Positions 1 to 13,416 of a stretch of 64,000 nucleotides of DNA are shown piece by piece. Source of the stretch: Caprimulgus europaeus (Eukaryota > Chordata > Aves > Caprimulgiformes > Caprimulgidae); the NCBI GenBank assembly GCA_907165065.1, contig OU015528.1, forward strand, positions 45,003,515-45,067,514. Direction: 5' to 3'. The position numbers and the translations under genes were made by a program. Positions within the stretch are counted from its first letter, which is position 1, and the number at the start of each line of letters is the position of its first letter. A model generated the notes under the pieces. The model saw nothing but the letters and a program-made list of their open reading frames with translations. It made no database searches and was not told the DNA's origin.

Positions 1-3000
1 TATAAAACTAGAGACAACATGTGGCAATCAGGGGGACAGCACGAAACAAAGAAACGCGACTGTTCTGTACATTGATTGGGTCATGTCACAATCACTGCAT
101 AAGGGTGACAAGAAAAGTAATGAGAGCATGCTGAAGGTCAGTGTCAACATAGGCCACCGTCTGTTTTAAATTCCAGTTTTAAGTTAACACTGCTTGGCTG
201 CAGTACTCAGTAACCAGACTTTTGTCCTCACAGGCACATACAAGTAGGTGGAGGAAAGTATGTCAGTTATTTTTTATATATATATATACGGTCTAGTAAG
301 TCCAAGCCCAAAATGGATGATGTCCACTGTGAAGTGATGAATTTTATCTTAAAAAAAAAAAAAAAAAAAAGATAGTTCTGCTTAACCATTTTAGATGATT
401 CTCCTACAGCTATGGAAATGCTGTCACATTAGATTTAGCCCCAGTGCAAAGTACACATGTCATTACGTGACATTCACAGTGTTGGCTTTCTTTAAAAAAC
501 CTATTTGCATTCAAAGACAGAAAAGGGAATACAGGTGATACTAAAATAGTAAAATATGCCCAACTGTTTTATAATTTGGGAGTCAAATATCTTTCACTAT
601 TGAGGAAAATGCATAAACATGGTTTCATTATCCCAAATTTAAACACAAATATGAATAGAACTGACAATATTTCAGCTGTAAAAGCCCAGTAGTAACAACA
701 CTTACACAGATGTTAAGAGTATTGTGGGCAATATGAAAAATTACTAGAAAAATAGAAAGGGAAGTTATAAAATCTAAAATTCACATTTGAACTTTACCAG
801 GGTTCATTCTAGGTCCCGCTATGCCACTATTAAATTCCATATATATTTAACCTTTAAGGACCATAAGATACTTCCTGAATAAGTGCTTTCCAAAATCCTG
901 GTTGAGAGAAGAACCTCATGGCCTGACATGGACTATGGAAAATTTTTAGCCTGTTAAAGGAGCAAAATCTAGACCAAAAGTGAAGAAAACCTATATAGTC
1001 TTCTGCTTCTCCAGACACACTTCTAGGTTCATAAAAAGATAGGAATACTGCTCATTTTAAACACCAATACCATACAAACTCTGTCTTTAGACATTTATAA
1101 ACTTCAGATTATCAGAAGCCAGGAGCACATACTGGGAACTACCATTCTTCACATGCACTTTTCTCACATTCCTTCCCAATTTGCCACTGTACAAACCAGC
1201 ATAATTTGGACAATCAAGAAAGAAAATTCATATGTTATTTCCCAGCGTACTTCAAGGAATAGCTGCTTGGAATCATGGCAGGCTTTTCAGTATGTGTGAT
1301 GACTGGGAAAGCAATACGAGGTTAGAGTAAACCAATAACCAGCAACCTCAGGAAGTTGAACAGCCCCTTTCTGATATTTGCTGCCCCTCTCCTGAGGTTA
1401 CCCACTGCAATTTTCCTCCTGGCAATTTATAGAATGTTTTAGACAAACTAGGGGCAGGTTCTGAAGCATCTTGAATATAGACTTCAGAGAGCAGACTGGG
1501 CTGAACACTGTGAAAAGTGCTTGTAGAGAAAGGAGGACAAGTCTGAGAGGAGGCACTGGTCCATCCTGTATCAATCAAATTTTTATTCTTTACTGATCAG
1601 AATACCTAAATATTTAAAGTTTCAAATCCTAGTAAACACAATACTGTAGTCCAGCCAAGACTTACAAAATCACATTGCTTTAAAAGAGATACAGGACTGC
1701 AGGGGGAGTAAAAAGACACTCATCCTGGGTGAGTTCTACAGGTATTTTATTAGCATTATACTTATGCTAGTGTAACTATGTAGGCAAGTACTTAGGTTGC
1801 TTTTGTCAGAGTCTTTCTTCTTTTATGTAACTCCTCACTGTAAACCACTATTCAAACCAATGCCTTACAGTTTCAGAGTATGTTGAATAGTAGGAGACTG
1901 GTTTGGCTGCCAAGCAAATTAGAGAGATGAGCACTCTCCCTGGGTAAGAACAAAGGAGTCACTTCAATAGCAAGCTTATTCAGGGAATTGAGAGTAGTTG
2001 TTTCACAGCTTCTGACCCTAGATCTTTAAAGTCACTGTTCAGGGGAACAGAGCAGATGCTATGTTTGTGCTCTGTCCAAAGGCAAATACAACGAGGTGAA
2101 ACTGCAAGTCTTAAATGCAGCAAGCCAGAACTGGGACAGAGGTCTGTACGTATCCCAAAATTCCTGAGAATAGCATCTACTAATGTGTGCATTCTTAGAC
2201 TCCTTTCATAAAGCTGTGTATCCACAATGTGGGATTTCTATTTTGCTACTTCACACCATGCTGCTCTCTTAGCATTTTTCCCTTAGTGACTGATGCTGTG
2301 TGTCTCAGAACCTGTCTTTCCATGTTTGAAACAGGGTAAACCCCTGTGAAGCCCTGTGAAGATAGCTTAGGAAATGGGGAGTTAACGCTGTACACATACA
2401 TTTGCAGATATTATTGTCTAGAGACTGGGTTTTTTTTCTGCTGAGAGAATGTAGAAAAGCCTCTTCTCTTTCAGATTAAAAACTGAAGTTGTCACAGCAA
2501 AGAAATTCCAAAATCATGGTTTTCAGAAGTCCACATCTCTTTGTGTTTTTATCTTTCCACAAAATTCCCTCATGTTGGCCAAGACTTGCTCCACCAATGT
2601 TTGGGGTGGCTGGGTAGCTCAGGGATGAACACTGAGGATTTCCCTATTGCTTCCTCCTGGCAGCTGTGAGGTGAGATAAAAAGCTGAGCTTGCAAGGAGC
2701 CACACACCTGGTTCCAGGGCTGCATCTCCCAACTTGCCATTGCCCCTTGCTTAGTCAAACTGGCAAGTTCTCACACGTGCTTCCTCAGCAGAGAGCTCTA
2801 TTAAATTTTTGTTAAAACTTCTTCCCACAAAACACTTCAGTTTTGATAAATCAGCACTTTCAGATGAAAAATAGTTCTACCTAAAAATAAAATAGCTTCA
2901 GCTTTGAGAGATGTAGATTAGTTAATTGTATCAGCAAGTGCTGACTTTGAAGCTTAGATATAAACACATCTTTAATAGCCAACCAAGCTCTGCTAAGAAG

Positions 3001-3836
3001 AAAGGATGATTTATAGAGCAAAGCAGAAGCTGGCAAAGCCTGAGGCTTGAGATTAAGCCTTAGCTTAATACTTGTTGATATTACTGCATCCTATGCCTCC
3101 CAGAAGGCATGATACAATACAGCAGAGAGGGACCAGCTTTTGGTCATGTTGTTTTCTGTTCCTGCTAATTATCTCCCAGGTTGAGATGTTCATACTCTGC
3201 ACATGTGTCTGCTAATGACTAAGGATCTGTTACAGCCACACCGAAAACATTTAGCAATCTATCCTGAGTAATAAGCTACAGCAATGTTTTGTCTTACTTC
3301 CCAAAGAACACACTTTGGCTTGGGTTCACTTCACAAATTACATTCTAAGTGCTTTTATCACACTATTTTGACTCCTAAAAGTGAACTCTCAAATTCTTAA
3401 CTGTCTTCCTCTCCCATTTCAACTAAAATGGTTTATTTGTATGCCTTCTGTGAGCAGTTTTCATGGGAAACAGTGATAAGCTATTTGTCTTAGAAACAGT
3501 TAAAAGGACACCTGGAAAGTTTAAAGTTCATGCCACCTGGCCACTATGTGGATTATCAGTCCCATTACAATTGTACACTAATCAGGGCTGCCTATCAGTC
3601 CTTGCTCACATGAATAACTGTTTACAGCCTCCATTCCAAAATACTTTGCCCCTTGCTTTCTCTTCCTGTGGCTTCTGCTGCTTACATCTCCTTTTTCCTA
3701 ATCATAAGATTTTAATGTAATTTAGTGAAATAAACCACTCATTTCTTCCTATGCCATACCTCTCTTCTCACCCCCTTATACCCTTATCAAGTCATCTAAG
3801 GAAAGGAGAGGAGATGAAAGTTTTCAGCAATAATTT
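1..3836. other. Intergenic, AT-rich, no gene seen
   Basis: This stretch has no open frame resembling a known protein, no tRNA and no clear interspersed repeat. It holds simple tracts only: a short TA run near 277-290 and an A run near 351-370. The short open frames here (up to about 85 codons) are the length expected by chance. It lies upstream of the tRNA/TMPO block, and any exon of a distant neighbour is not recognisable. Confidence 0.6.
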
Positions 3837-4725
3837 CATAGGATCGGAGGATAACACAGGTTGGAGGGGACCTTCAGGAGCTCCCTAGTCCAGCCTCCTG
3901 ATCAAAAAAGAGGCAGCTATGACATCAGACCAGGTTGCTCAGGGGTTTATTCAGTCAGATCTTGAAAATCTCTAAGGACTGTAACTGCACAGCCTCTGTG
4001 GGCTCTTGTCCTTCTTCTTGGCTGTCTTCATGGGAAAAATGGCTTTCCTTACAGCCAATATGAACCTCTCTTATTTCCATTTATAGCCCTTGTCTCCTAG
4101 CTTCCCACCAACCACTGCTATGAAGATCCTGGCTGCACCTCCTTGATCACCTCCTTGCAGGTATGGGAAGGTTAGTCGTAGGTGCCCTGAAGCCATCTCT
4201 TCTTCAGGCTGAATGAGCCCAGTTCCTTCAGCTTCCACTTGCAGGGCAGGACCTCCAGCCTGACTGCCATTGTGGCCTTTTGCTGAACTTGCTCTAGTTT
4301 ATTGATATCTTTTGTTCTGAGGAGCCAAAAACATGTACTATGTACGTGTGATCTAGCAAACGCTCATAGAGGGAGGTAAACACTTTCTTCAGTCTACAAG
4401 CTCTGTTCCTGTTAATGCAGCTCAGGATGCTTTCTCTGCTGCCAAGGCACACCACTCACTCATGTTCAGTTTTCTGACTGAACCCTTCAGGTTCCTTCTG
4501 CACAGAGCTCTTCCCAGCCTGTAAGCCCCTCACTTATATCGTTTCCAGTGGCTTGTCCTTCTCAGGAGTAGAACTTTGCACTTGTCCCTGCTGAAGTTCA
4601 TAAAGTTCCTGTTCATCTATCCGTCCAGCCTGTCAGAACAGCAGGCCTGCCCTGAAATCAAGCAGGCTCCTCAATCTGGTGTGATCCACAAACTTGATGA
4701 GGATGCTGCCTCTTTCTTCTACAAC
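3837..4725 (-). mobile_element. CR1 LINE fragment, 5'-truncated, minus orientation
   Basis: Read on the minus strand, this is the 3' part of a chicken-repeat-1 (CR1) non-LTR retrotransposon. The 3' end lies at about 3837, where the plus strand shows the typical 'gttggaggggacctt...agtccagcc' block. The body carries the usual CR1 blocks up to about 4725 ('ttcttcaggctgaatgagcc', 'tgatccacaaacttgatgagg'). The frame is broken by stops, so this is an old, inactive copy. The subfamily was not determined. Confidence 0.85.
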
Positions 4726-6718
4726 TCTAGAAACACAATCTGAGGATGTAGCTGGAAAAAAGAGTATGGAAAGATACTGCTGGAAAAGGTGTAAAGAAAA
4801 GCCATGGGATTGAGAGAAGATTTTAGACTCTGAGATATTCATATCTAATTGTTACCTTTGAGACTCCTAACAGTTACCTGTACAAAGGGGCCTGTTTTTC
4901 TGAGGATTGATGTATTTTGCTGTTTTTCTGCAGATCTATAGCATTATAAGTAGGTGGAGCCCTGCACCAAGAACTACTTTGTCTCAAGAAATAAGTAAAA
5001 TCACTTGAGGAGACACTGAACTCATTATTCTTACAGAAACAAAGCGAGACTGTATTTTCTGATCACTTCAGTCTTGTGATGTTCATTTCGGTATCATGAA
5101 CTAACACTTCAGCTTTGTAGTGACCCCTCATGAGCTCTGACTAGAGGCCATTTGTCAATTATTTTTGTCAATACTCTGGTCCATATACCTCTTTCTTCTC
5201 ATTAACCATCAGCTTAGCCTCTCCCAAGTATGTCAGGAAGATGATGCAAAAGATTTGGGGAGCTGAAATTCATATTTGCAGAGAACTATCTCCCAAATAT
5301 TTTAAATATTTTAATTTCAGAAGTACTGTGGAAATGCAATTAAAAATAAATGGCTAACAACAGAATAAATTTCACAGAATGTACTTAACCTATATTTCAG
5401 TCATGGAGAATTTTCTTATGAGGCCTCGATGTGTCATGGTTTGTAATGAGAAATAACATCATTTTGCAATTCATAGAGATGGAAAAAATTGATATATATT
5501 TTCAGACAACACAAGCCTTTCTTTTGGTCTGAAATGGTGTTGCCAGAAGACCCCTTGTTGTTGCCTGATGGAGGTATTCCTATTTAATGACAAGTTGACT
5601 GTAATTCATTTGACTTCTGACAATTGGGCCTCAGATCTACTCAATCTCTGTTTCAAGTTAATATTCTGCAATAACGCTACTTAGAAATAATTGAAGCTTA
5701 CTACCATGTTCTTAAATCACTCCAATCACTCCTTTCTTAAACTCTCTCTCTCTCCTATGAAAAGAATGTAACCAGTTATGCTTGAAGACCAGGAATCTAT
5801 ATTAGAAAAGCACATAATGATTCAGATCCAGCAGCACTCATCCAAGAGCAGTATTTGGATAGTTTGACTAGCAGTGCATGTTAGACCCCGTTCTGATGTC
5901 CTTGGTTTCTCTGAACTTTTTGCCCACAATTAGCCATCCATCAACCCTGTACTAGTCTCAGCAGATGTACTGATGCTGCTTCTTTTCAGTCTTGATGTTT
6001 TCTCCTTCAGTGGCTGAAATGGGGCTAAGAGAAACTCTCAGTTTCAGATGTCTTAGCTGCAGAGAGGGAGGGACAAGCTAGAGAGACATGCTCATGACCT
6101 TAGACGTTGTGTTAAAGCAATGAGCCTAGCTGACAATGTCTCCTCACCTGCTCTACAGCTCTTACACAGCCTTCATGACCCTGCCATAGGGGATGGTTCC
6201 AACCTGTCAATACCTATAAATCCTGTGATAAACTCTGTGTTTCCTGCTGACATTATGTTTCCCTACTTGTTTTGTAGTGCCTTTATTGAATGTATCTCTA
6301 AGGGTTCTGAGTGCATCCTCCCCTGTCCTGGGGATCTGGCAGTGAGGCTCGGGGCCAAGACAGAGCCAGGGCAGCACACTCTTACTGGTGTCCTTGAGGA
6401 GAGGCCCCAGACAGCACTACAGAGAGGCCCTGTCCAGCCATCTCAGGGTTGTGTCTGACCCCAGAGCTCCTCATCAGTCCTGATGCTGACCGACATCCAT
6501 TGAGTGACGTGCCAGCCTGGCCTTGGTCCATCGCTGTGGAGGTGCCCAGTGCCCAGGGCTGGGGCTGCTCTGATGTCCTCTGGCTGCCCTGCTCCTGGCT
6601 GGGGCAGTGGGACAGGTCCAGACTTCCAGGCCCTACCCTGCTACCTCCCTAATCTCTGTGGGTAGCCACCCTGCATCCGAGCCCCAAGGAGCCACCTGCC
6701 CCTGTGGAGCAAAGACAA

Positions 6719-6808
6719 TATCCAGTCAAATGCAGCTTCTTATCTATATTATCTTATCTGTATGTCTATATCCAGTCAAATACAGCTGCTGATCTACATT
6801 GCAGGGAT
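6719..6808. repeat. Imperfect 50-bp tandem duplication
   Basis: The block 'tccagtcaaa' recurs at 6721 and 6771, followed by near-identical text (cagct[t/g]ct...atctacatt-like). This gives two units about 50 bp apart with several mismatches, a local tandem duplication that has since diverged. Confidence 0.7.
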
Positions 6809-7908
6809 GGCTTTTCCATGGAATCCATAACCCAGCTGATTGAATGACTGAGTTCCTGTTCTTCTGCACATTATGTCTTCAGATAGAAATTCCACATTTG
6901 ATGGAAGTTTCAGGTTCAATGGAAGCATATGTATCCTCAGACACTGCAAAACCTTGAATGGCAATAAAATGCATTTACTGCCATCTTCTCATCTTAATTC
7001 TCCATGGCCATCTCCAAATACAAAGTCAACTGCTGCTCATGCCACATGCTGCTATAAATCCAACACTTCTGGTGATCTGAGTTCCTCTACACTGCTCTGC
7101 TCTGCTGTTAGCAAATACTGATTTACTGTTCTCCTTCTTGCTGCTGGGTTCACAAGACTGAGTTCAGTCCCAGGAGTTGATGCATGCTGTGCCAGCTAAT
7201 AACATGAGGGGGCCTTAAAAATAAAGGCTCTTAAAATGGAATTGTAGAACTGTTAAATATTAGTGTGAGGTTTGCTTATTTGGTAGATCTTACCTTAGTG
7301 CCTGGATTTCACTGGCAATACAATGTGCTTACATTCCTGAGATCTCCATCACATGCCACCTTCTGTACCCTGTCCCATTCCAACATGGATTTTAAAACAT
7401 TGAGTCTCCAGGAAAATTAGAAATTGTTTATAGGACAACTTAAAGAAATGTTGTAAATGGGCAACCCTTGCAGCATGCCAGCTGTCTGACTTTTCTATAC
7501 CTTCTCCAAACCACTCCACTTCTAAGATGTACTCCTCCTGTGAGTTCCTCGTAAATGGTTATGTCTAAGAGAAAATGATGCTGTTTGCAGAACAAAAAAT
7601 CATCTCCCATTGCAGGCTGTAGAAAAGCAAATCGTGGATATATTAAAGGTCAACTATTTTTAAGGCATTTCAAAAGATGATGAAAAATCTCTCCCCTTCA
7701 GAAAAATCTAGGAACCATAGCTATGTCAACTAGATGCATGATGGAAAAACTCTTCATAATACAAATGCTTCCAAGACCTTTTAGAGTCTTTCTTCTCATG
7801 TCACCTTCTGCTACAAACTTTTTCTCTATTCCAGTTTATCTGCATTTAGAAAGCAAGGAATAGCTAGTCAGGTAATGAAATTAAGTCATATCACATCTTT
7901 AGTTGCTT

Positions 7909-7966
7909 GAAAGCAGTCTTATCTATGAAAAGCAGTCTCATCTATGAAAAGCAGTCTCATCTATAA
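7909..7966. repeat. 19-bp tandem repeat, three copies
   Basis: The motif 'agcagtct' occurs at 7912, 7931 and 7950, inside a 19-bp unit (aaagcagtctcatctatga) that differs by one or two bases between copies. It is a small minisatellite with no coding content. Confidence 0.8.
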
Positions 7967-9844
7967 AAATGTATTTGTAATCTATAAATTTATTTTTACA
8001 ATTTGCAAACACAGTAAGATGCATGCATCTTTCTGAGAACAATGCAGTTCAGTGACTTCAGGGGCTGCTATTAGGCATCTGCTGTACAAATGACACCATC
8101 ACTTGCATAAAACAATCAGTCCAGCAAGCCAGAGTTCATATGTCCTTTGGATAAGGTCTTTGATGAATAGACCCTCTTATCCTTCATTTCCAATCTATTA
8201 TTAATAACATTCTCTGTGATCATCCAGACACAAAGAATTAAGACAATAACTCAGTAAGTGACTACCAGAGCCTTCGTTTGCCCAATGGAATAACAGCCAT
8301 TAAGTTCCTGCCAAAAGACTATTGCTTCAGACATAATGATGAACAATTACCATACAGGCTTGGAAAGTGTTTATACATAGCATATTAAGTTAAAATATTC
8401 CCTTTTCTTGGGAGTTGCCTTGTGATAGCACCAAACCTATCAATTAAATTACCTAATGAAACACATTTTAATATAAAACAATCATCATTCCCAGCGTAAC
8501 CCTCTCTTTAGTAATAAAATACCAAGAATATAAATTAAAGCTTTCGTGTATGACCATCTTCCTGTAGCCAAACTTAATGACAGAAAAAAATGGGTCAGGG
8601 TAGAAAATATTCCTGTGTTGCTGAAATAATGAAAAACTTTAGGAAGTAAATTCTGGGGACAAGGAGAGGTATACAAAACAAGCAAGACTAACAATCTCCT
8701 AGTCAAACAAGCTTACCTTTATCTCGCCTGACTTTGGACACTGTAGGCAGCCCAGAATAACACTCTGCTGGCCTAACACTGAAATTCTGTCTCTGTCTCT
8801 CTGCTGGCTTTACAGGGAGGGAGTGATCTCAGTGTGGTCATTAAGTATTGCAGTTAGGAGCCAGGAGATAAGTGTTCTCAATTTGGGCATTACCGTTATG
8901 TGCACGCAGAGTGAGAAGATGAATGCAGGCACAAGATCCTGCCAAGCTGCTCAGATCTCTGACCAGTAAACTCTTGACAATGTGCATGGCATGCCTGCTG
9001 GCTTTGGACTGCCCTGATACCAACGCCCATGCCCATCCTTTCTTCGTACCATATCCAACCATTTAGGACTAGCCACAAAACTGCTGTTCTTGATGCGTAA
9101 CTTCATGCTGCTTTCCCTTTCAGAAAGTGACGTGGCACAGGGAGGGAGCGCGCTGCGCAATGACCGTCTCTTGGCTGTATCATTTGAACACGTGAAGGAA
9201 ATGTTACAGTTTATGGGCTGCAGAAACTGTAATTGCAGCTTTCTAAATTTCATATCCTCTTTCAGAGTTCTGTGCATATTGTCTTCTCTATAAATATAGC
9301 TTCTACTACCTTGTCTTTTCAAAAGCCATGAATCCTCTTTATTTCACTCACCAAAATCTCAAACTAAGTCATTGTTTTACCACAGAGGAAGTTTAAATAT
9401 GGAACTAGCACAAGGCAACACCCAAATACTGAATGCATCCTGAAACACAAAGGTATTCGAATCTGAGATATGTATCTATCCACAACATCCTTCTCCCAAA
9501 TATCTCAGCTGAAATTATGCATCCGGTCTACAGAACTGCAATGCTCTTCTGCCCCTCCCTAAATTGTAGGCAAATTCAGATCTAGATCTAAACTTTACAC
9601 ACAAGCACATATCTAGTTAAGAGAATAAGGATATTATTAATTTGCCCTGTAGTGTGCATTTTTAAATACAGTTGTTCTTTCACTTCCAAATGTACGGAAT
9701 AGATTGCTACACTCTGCAGTTACAGGAAGTAGCATATAAGAATGCATGTTGTAATAGGCTATCCACAATCCATTTACCTAAACAAAAAGGTATAATTTCG
9801 GTATTTTAATCTTTCATCCTATGAAAATACAATATTCTTTTATT

Positions 9845-9990
9845 TCTATTATTATACTGTCTTATCTCAACCTACAAGCCTCCTTACCCTTGCGCCTCAA
9901 TCCTCTCCCCTATCCCCTGGGGGTGGGGGGGAAGTGGGTGAACGGCTGTGTTGGCTGCTAGTCAAGGTCTAGCCCAGTGAAACTATCACA
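9845..9990 (+). mobile_element. 3' fragment of an avian ERV LTR
   Basis: The stretch has the layout of the terminal part of an avian ERVL-type LTR: a 'ctgtcttatctcaacc' block after the poly(A) region, a 'tccttacccttgcgcctc' block, a G-run, a 'gtgggtgaacggctgtg' block, and an end near 'ctatcaca'. It aligns by eye with the 3' third of the solo LTR at 12815-13416 but belongs to a different subfamily. The 5' part is missing. It is an old endogenous copy with no coding capacity. Confidence 0.55.
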
Positions 9991-11430
9991 CCTTTGTTTA
10001 AAAAAATGCCTTCAGGAAAACATACACTCTAAATTTATTCATTATTCATCATTATTTACTTAACAGCATTTTTATTTATTATTAGTCATTAATTACTATA
10101 ATTATAATTATAATTATAAAATATTAATTATAATTATTTCCTAGAAGTAAATTGTTAAAGCATTATGAGCATACATTCTTAAATCTCTATAGAAAGCAGA
10201 GTTGCTTCACAAATAGAAAGTGAAAATTCTACCTACTTTAGCTCCTTTTGCCTTTGTTTTTAATTTTGTGTATCTAAGCAATTTAAATTTGTTTTATGGC
10301 TTTAAAATATTATCTTCACTCTCCATCTCTTTTCTTGCACTGTACAGGCCTCATAAACATGCACCTAATCTAGGAATGCAGTGACAGTCAGGTTCTCTCG
10401 TCAACACATATTGCTCTTGACAGTGCTTAGCTATAAATAGGCAAGCTCAGCTTTTAATCATGTGATGTAGAGTTATGAATGACTTTCCATTCTTAATGCA
10501 CAGTTCAATCATTTTTGCCTTTTAAACATGGCTGAAATTTCTTATATTCTTTCTTGGCTCAGAAGCTAGTTTTATTTAAAAATTGGTAACTTATTACTGT
10601 CTCAATTGATTTTAAAAACATAAGGGCATTGTCCAAAACTAGTGGGTTTTGTAGATGTAAAACAAACACACATTGTGGAAATGTCAGGTAAAGAACTTGC
10701 TGAATAGTACAGGACTTCTTCATATGAAGAAAAAAGATTTAGAAATACTAAAGTTCATATTAAGTATTTTAGAATAATATGCTGATACACACAATATATT
10801 ATTTATCTGACGGTGTGTGTTTAACAGTTAAAGAAATGTTGCAAGAACTTGTGGGTGTGCAGAATTATGTAAACTGGCCTTAAGAATGCCAAGCTATTAT
10901 GCTTAAATATACTACTAAGTGAATCATAGAGAATAGATAAATGTATATATATTATTCATGGATGTACAGCTCTTACATAAAAACTTGACTTTTCCTGTCT
11001 TCTTTTCATAGTTTCTAAAGTGATATAATTAAAAGTACATCAGTGTATCAACCCAAGAATGTTCATACAGCAGAGTCAAATTGACCAAGAAATATTTTCC
11101 CACTCTGGTCCTAAGCAATAGTATTTGAACTCAGTTATTATTAAGTAAAAGAAGGAGCGGGAGCATTCATTCATTTGGGAAACCTACCACGCTCAGTAAC
11201 AAGGACTCACGCTGCTGAGACAGGGGACTGGGATGCAGTGATGATGTAACTTTAATCATTTCCTTCCTCTCGGTCAGTCTTGCTACACTGAGAATGGGCA
11301 GCTGCAGAGTTACTCAACTCTAGGTGAAAAGGTTAGTTTAATCTTCTGCAAAATCCTCAAAATGTGGGTCCTTCCCACATGCATAAATAGGGGGAATTAT
11401 CTAACTGCTTCCCCATTTCCTGCTCTTCTT
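9991..11430. other. Intergenic, AT-rich
   Basis: There is no gene. A very AT-rich repeat of 'attata' units lies at about 10085-10140. The rest is unremarkable AT-rich DNA. Confidence 0.6.
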
Positions 11431-11925
11431 CATAGAATCACAGAATGGTTTGGGTTGGAAAGGACCTTAAAGATCATCTAGTTCCAACCCCCCTGCCATC
11501 AGCAGGGACACCTTCCACTAGACCAGGTTGCTCAAAGCCTCATCCAACCTGGCCTTGAACACTTCCAGGGAGGGGCATCCACAACTTCCCTGGGCAACTT
11601 GTTCCAGTGTCTGACCACCCACACAGTGAAGAATTTCTTCCTAATACCCAATCTAAACCCCACTTCCCCTTGTTCTATCACTACCTGCCCTTGTAAAAAG
11701 TCCCTCCTCAGCTTTCTTGGAGGCCCCTTTAGGTTCTGGAAGGCCACTATAAGATCTCCCCGGAGCCTTCTCTTCTCCAGGCTGAACAGCCCCAACTCTC
11801 TCAGCCTGTCCTCATAGCAGAGGTGCTCCAGCCCTCAGATCATCCTCGTGGCCTCCTCTGAACTTGTTCTAACAGGTCCATGTCTTTCTTGTGTTGGGGG
11901 CTCCAGAACTGGACATAGTTCCACA
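11431..11925 (-). mobile_element. CR1 LINE fragment, minus orientation
   Basis: The plus strand starts with 'catagaatcacagaatgg' followed by 'ttgggttggaaaggacctt'. This is the reverse complement of the canonical CR1 3' terminus, with its short terminal repeats. Read on the minus strand, 11795-11532 is open for 87 codons and carries the C-terminal ORF2 signature ([13 protein letters not shown], then RHWNKLPREVVDAP). The copy is about 0.5 kb, truncated at its 5' end, and relatively little decayed. Confidence 0.93.
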
Positions 11926-12814
11926 GTTCATCCTTTCTTTATTCTAATTGCTGTATTTGTTATTAATAATAAATAGACAAAACCAAGCATTAGCAGCACA
12001 TCTGGTTCGCCTCTGGCAAGGACTCTCAGGATGGAAGTGGCAACAGCAGCCAGGCGCCTTAATTTCAAATGGAAATTATCCTATTAAAACTTTCTGTAAG
12101 AGACTGATTTTTGCTGCCAAGTGAAACAGGCCAGTGCCACAGTTAAGACATTGTCGTAACTCCTCCTTTCCAAACACATAATAGCAAAAAGCTAACCCTG
12201 AATTCAGTTAAGAGAATGTGAGAGAGTGGAAATGAGTGATGTTTTCTCCAGCAGTTCTGACCCAGATTGATAGAATTTCATTTTACGAGTTGATTTTGTG
12301 TAAGCTCAATTGTATTTGAGAGATATGTTTTGTTTCTCCTATTTGAATACAACAATTACATAAAATAGTAACCTAAATTTCTGCTATCAAACTAATTTTG
12401 AATCAGTAATTTTAGTGGACCAAAAGAAGAGCAATTCTGAATGCCACCAGAGGGAGCCAGTGCAATTCCAAACTAGCTATTTGCAAAAAACCCTCACGGA
12501 AATACCATTATCCTGCAAAATAGCAGACAGCAAAGAAATAAAGATTACTGTTCTGAAGTACAGTGTTTGTGCCTTTTGAAGTAAAAATCTCCACTTTCAA
12601 ATCACACATAATGAGGAACACTAATGTAAATGAAGAAAAACCCAACCTTGCCTATATTTTTTTTCCAGGAAGAGATGCATTATTTTGCATTGCACTGCAC
12701 TTTAATGACCCTTTATTTTAACTGTTTGTTGTCACCTTGACAATGTCTCCCTTCACATTTTTCCCCACACCAATTCCTCAGCCTTTTTTTTTTAATCTCT
12801 TTAAACTGACATAT
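11926..12814. other. Intergenic
   Basis: No gene is visible between the CR1 copy and the solo LTR. A weak CTCF-like word (ccaccagagggagcc) lies at about 12444-12458. It departs from the consensus in its core, so it is not called as a site. Confidence 0.5.
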
Positions 12815-13416
12815 TGTCCTGGTTTCAGCTGAGATAGAGTTAATTTTCTTCCTAGTAACTGGTATAGTGCTGTGGTTTGGATTTAGGATGAAAAGAATGT
12901 TGATAACACACTGATGTTTTAGTCATTGCCATGCAGGGCTTACACTAAGTCAAGGACTTCTCAGCTTCTCATACTGCCCTGCCAGCAAGTAGACTGGGGG
13001 TGCACATGAACTTGGGAGGGGACACAGCTGGGACAGCTGACCCCAACTGACCAAAGGGATATTCCACACCATATGATGTCATGCTCGACGTATAAAGCTG
13101 GGGGTAGAAGAAGGAAGGAGAGGACGTTTGGAGTGATGGTGTTTGTCTTCTCAAGTCACTGTTATGTGTGATGCAGCCCTGCTTTCCTGGAGACGGCTGA
13201 ACACCTGCCTGTTGATGGGAAGTAGTGAAGGATTTTCACTGCCAAAACATTGCTTTGCTTGTGTACATGGCTTTTCCTTTACCTATTAAACTGCCTTCAT
13301 CTCAACCCACGAGTTTTCTCACTTTTACCCTTCCAATACTCTCCCACATCCCACCAGAGGGGAGTGAGCAAGCAGCTACGTGGTGCTTAGTTGCCAGGTG
13401 GGGTTAAACCACAACA
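12815..13416 (+). mobile_element. Solo LTR of an avian ERVL-type endogenous retrovirus
   Basis: The 602-bp element begins TGTCCTGG and ends CCACAACA, so it has the canonical TG...CA ends. Flanking bases are catat (12810-12814) and catct (13417-13421), a 5-bp target-site duplication with one mismatch. Inside are a TATA-like box (tataaag, 13091-13097) and an ATTAAA poly(A) signal (13285-13290), in LTR order on the plus strand. No gag, pol or env remains beside it, so the provirus has collapsed to a solo LTR by recombination. It closely resembles, from memory, LTRs abundant in neoavian genomes. Subfamily not determined. Confidence 0.88.

Larger units (their letters stand above)
4726..9844. other. 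Intergenic, with small tandem repeats and a GC-rich patch
   Basis: No gene is supported. The stretch contains a GC-rich but CpG-poor patch at about 6300-6715, an imperfect 50-bp tandem duplication at about 6719-6808 and a 19-bp triplication at about 7909-7966. The longest open frames (112 codons at 6120-6458 plus; 123 codons at 8951-9322 minus) show no recognisable domain. They are similar in length to other chance frames in the window. Confidence 0.5.

Noticed and set aside
8951-9322. 123-codon minus-strand open frame
   Set aside because: No family signature. Chance frames of similar length occur elsewhere in the window (for example 45158-45499 and 48722-49084).
12444-12458. CTCF-like word ccaccagagggagcc
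   Set aside because: Deviates from the consensus in the core GGC position. Only the perfect-looking site at 31447 is reported.
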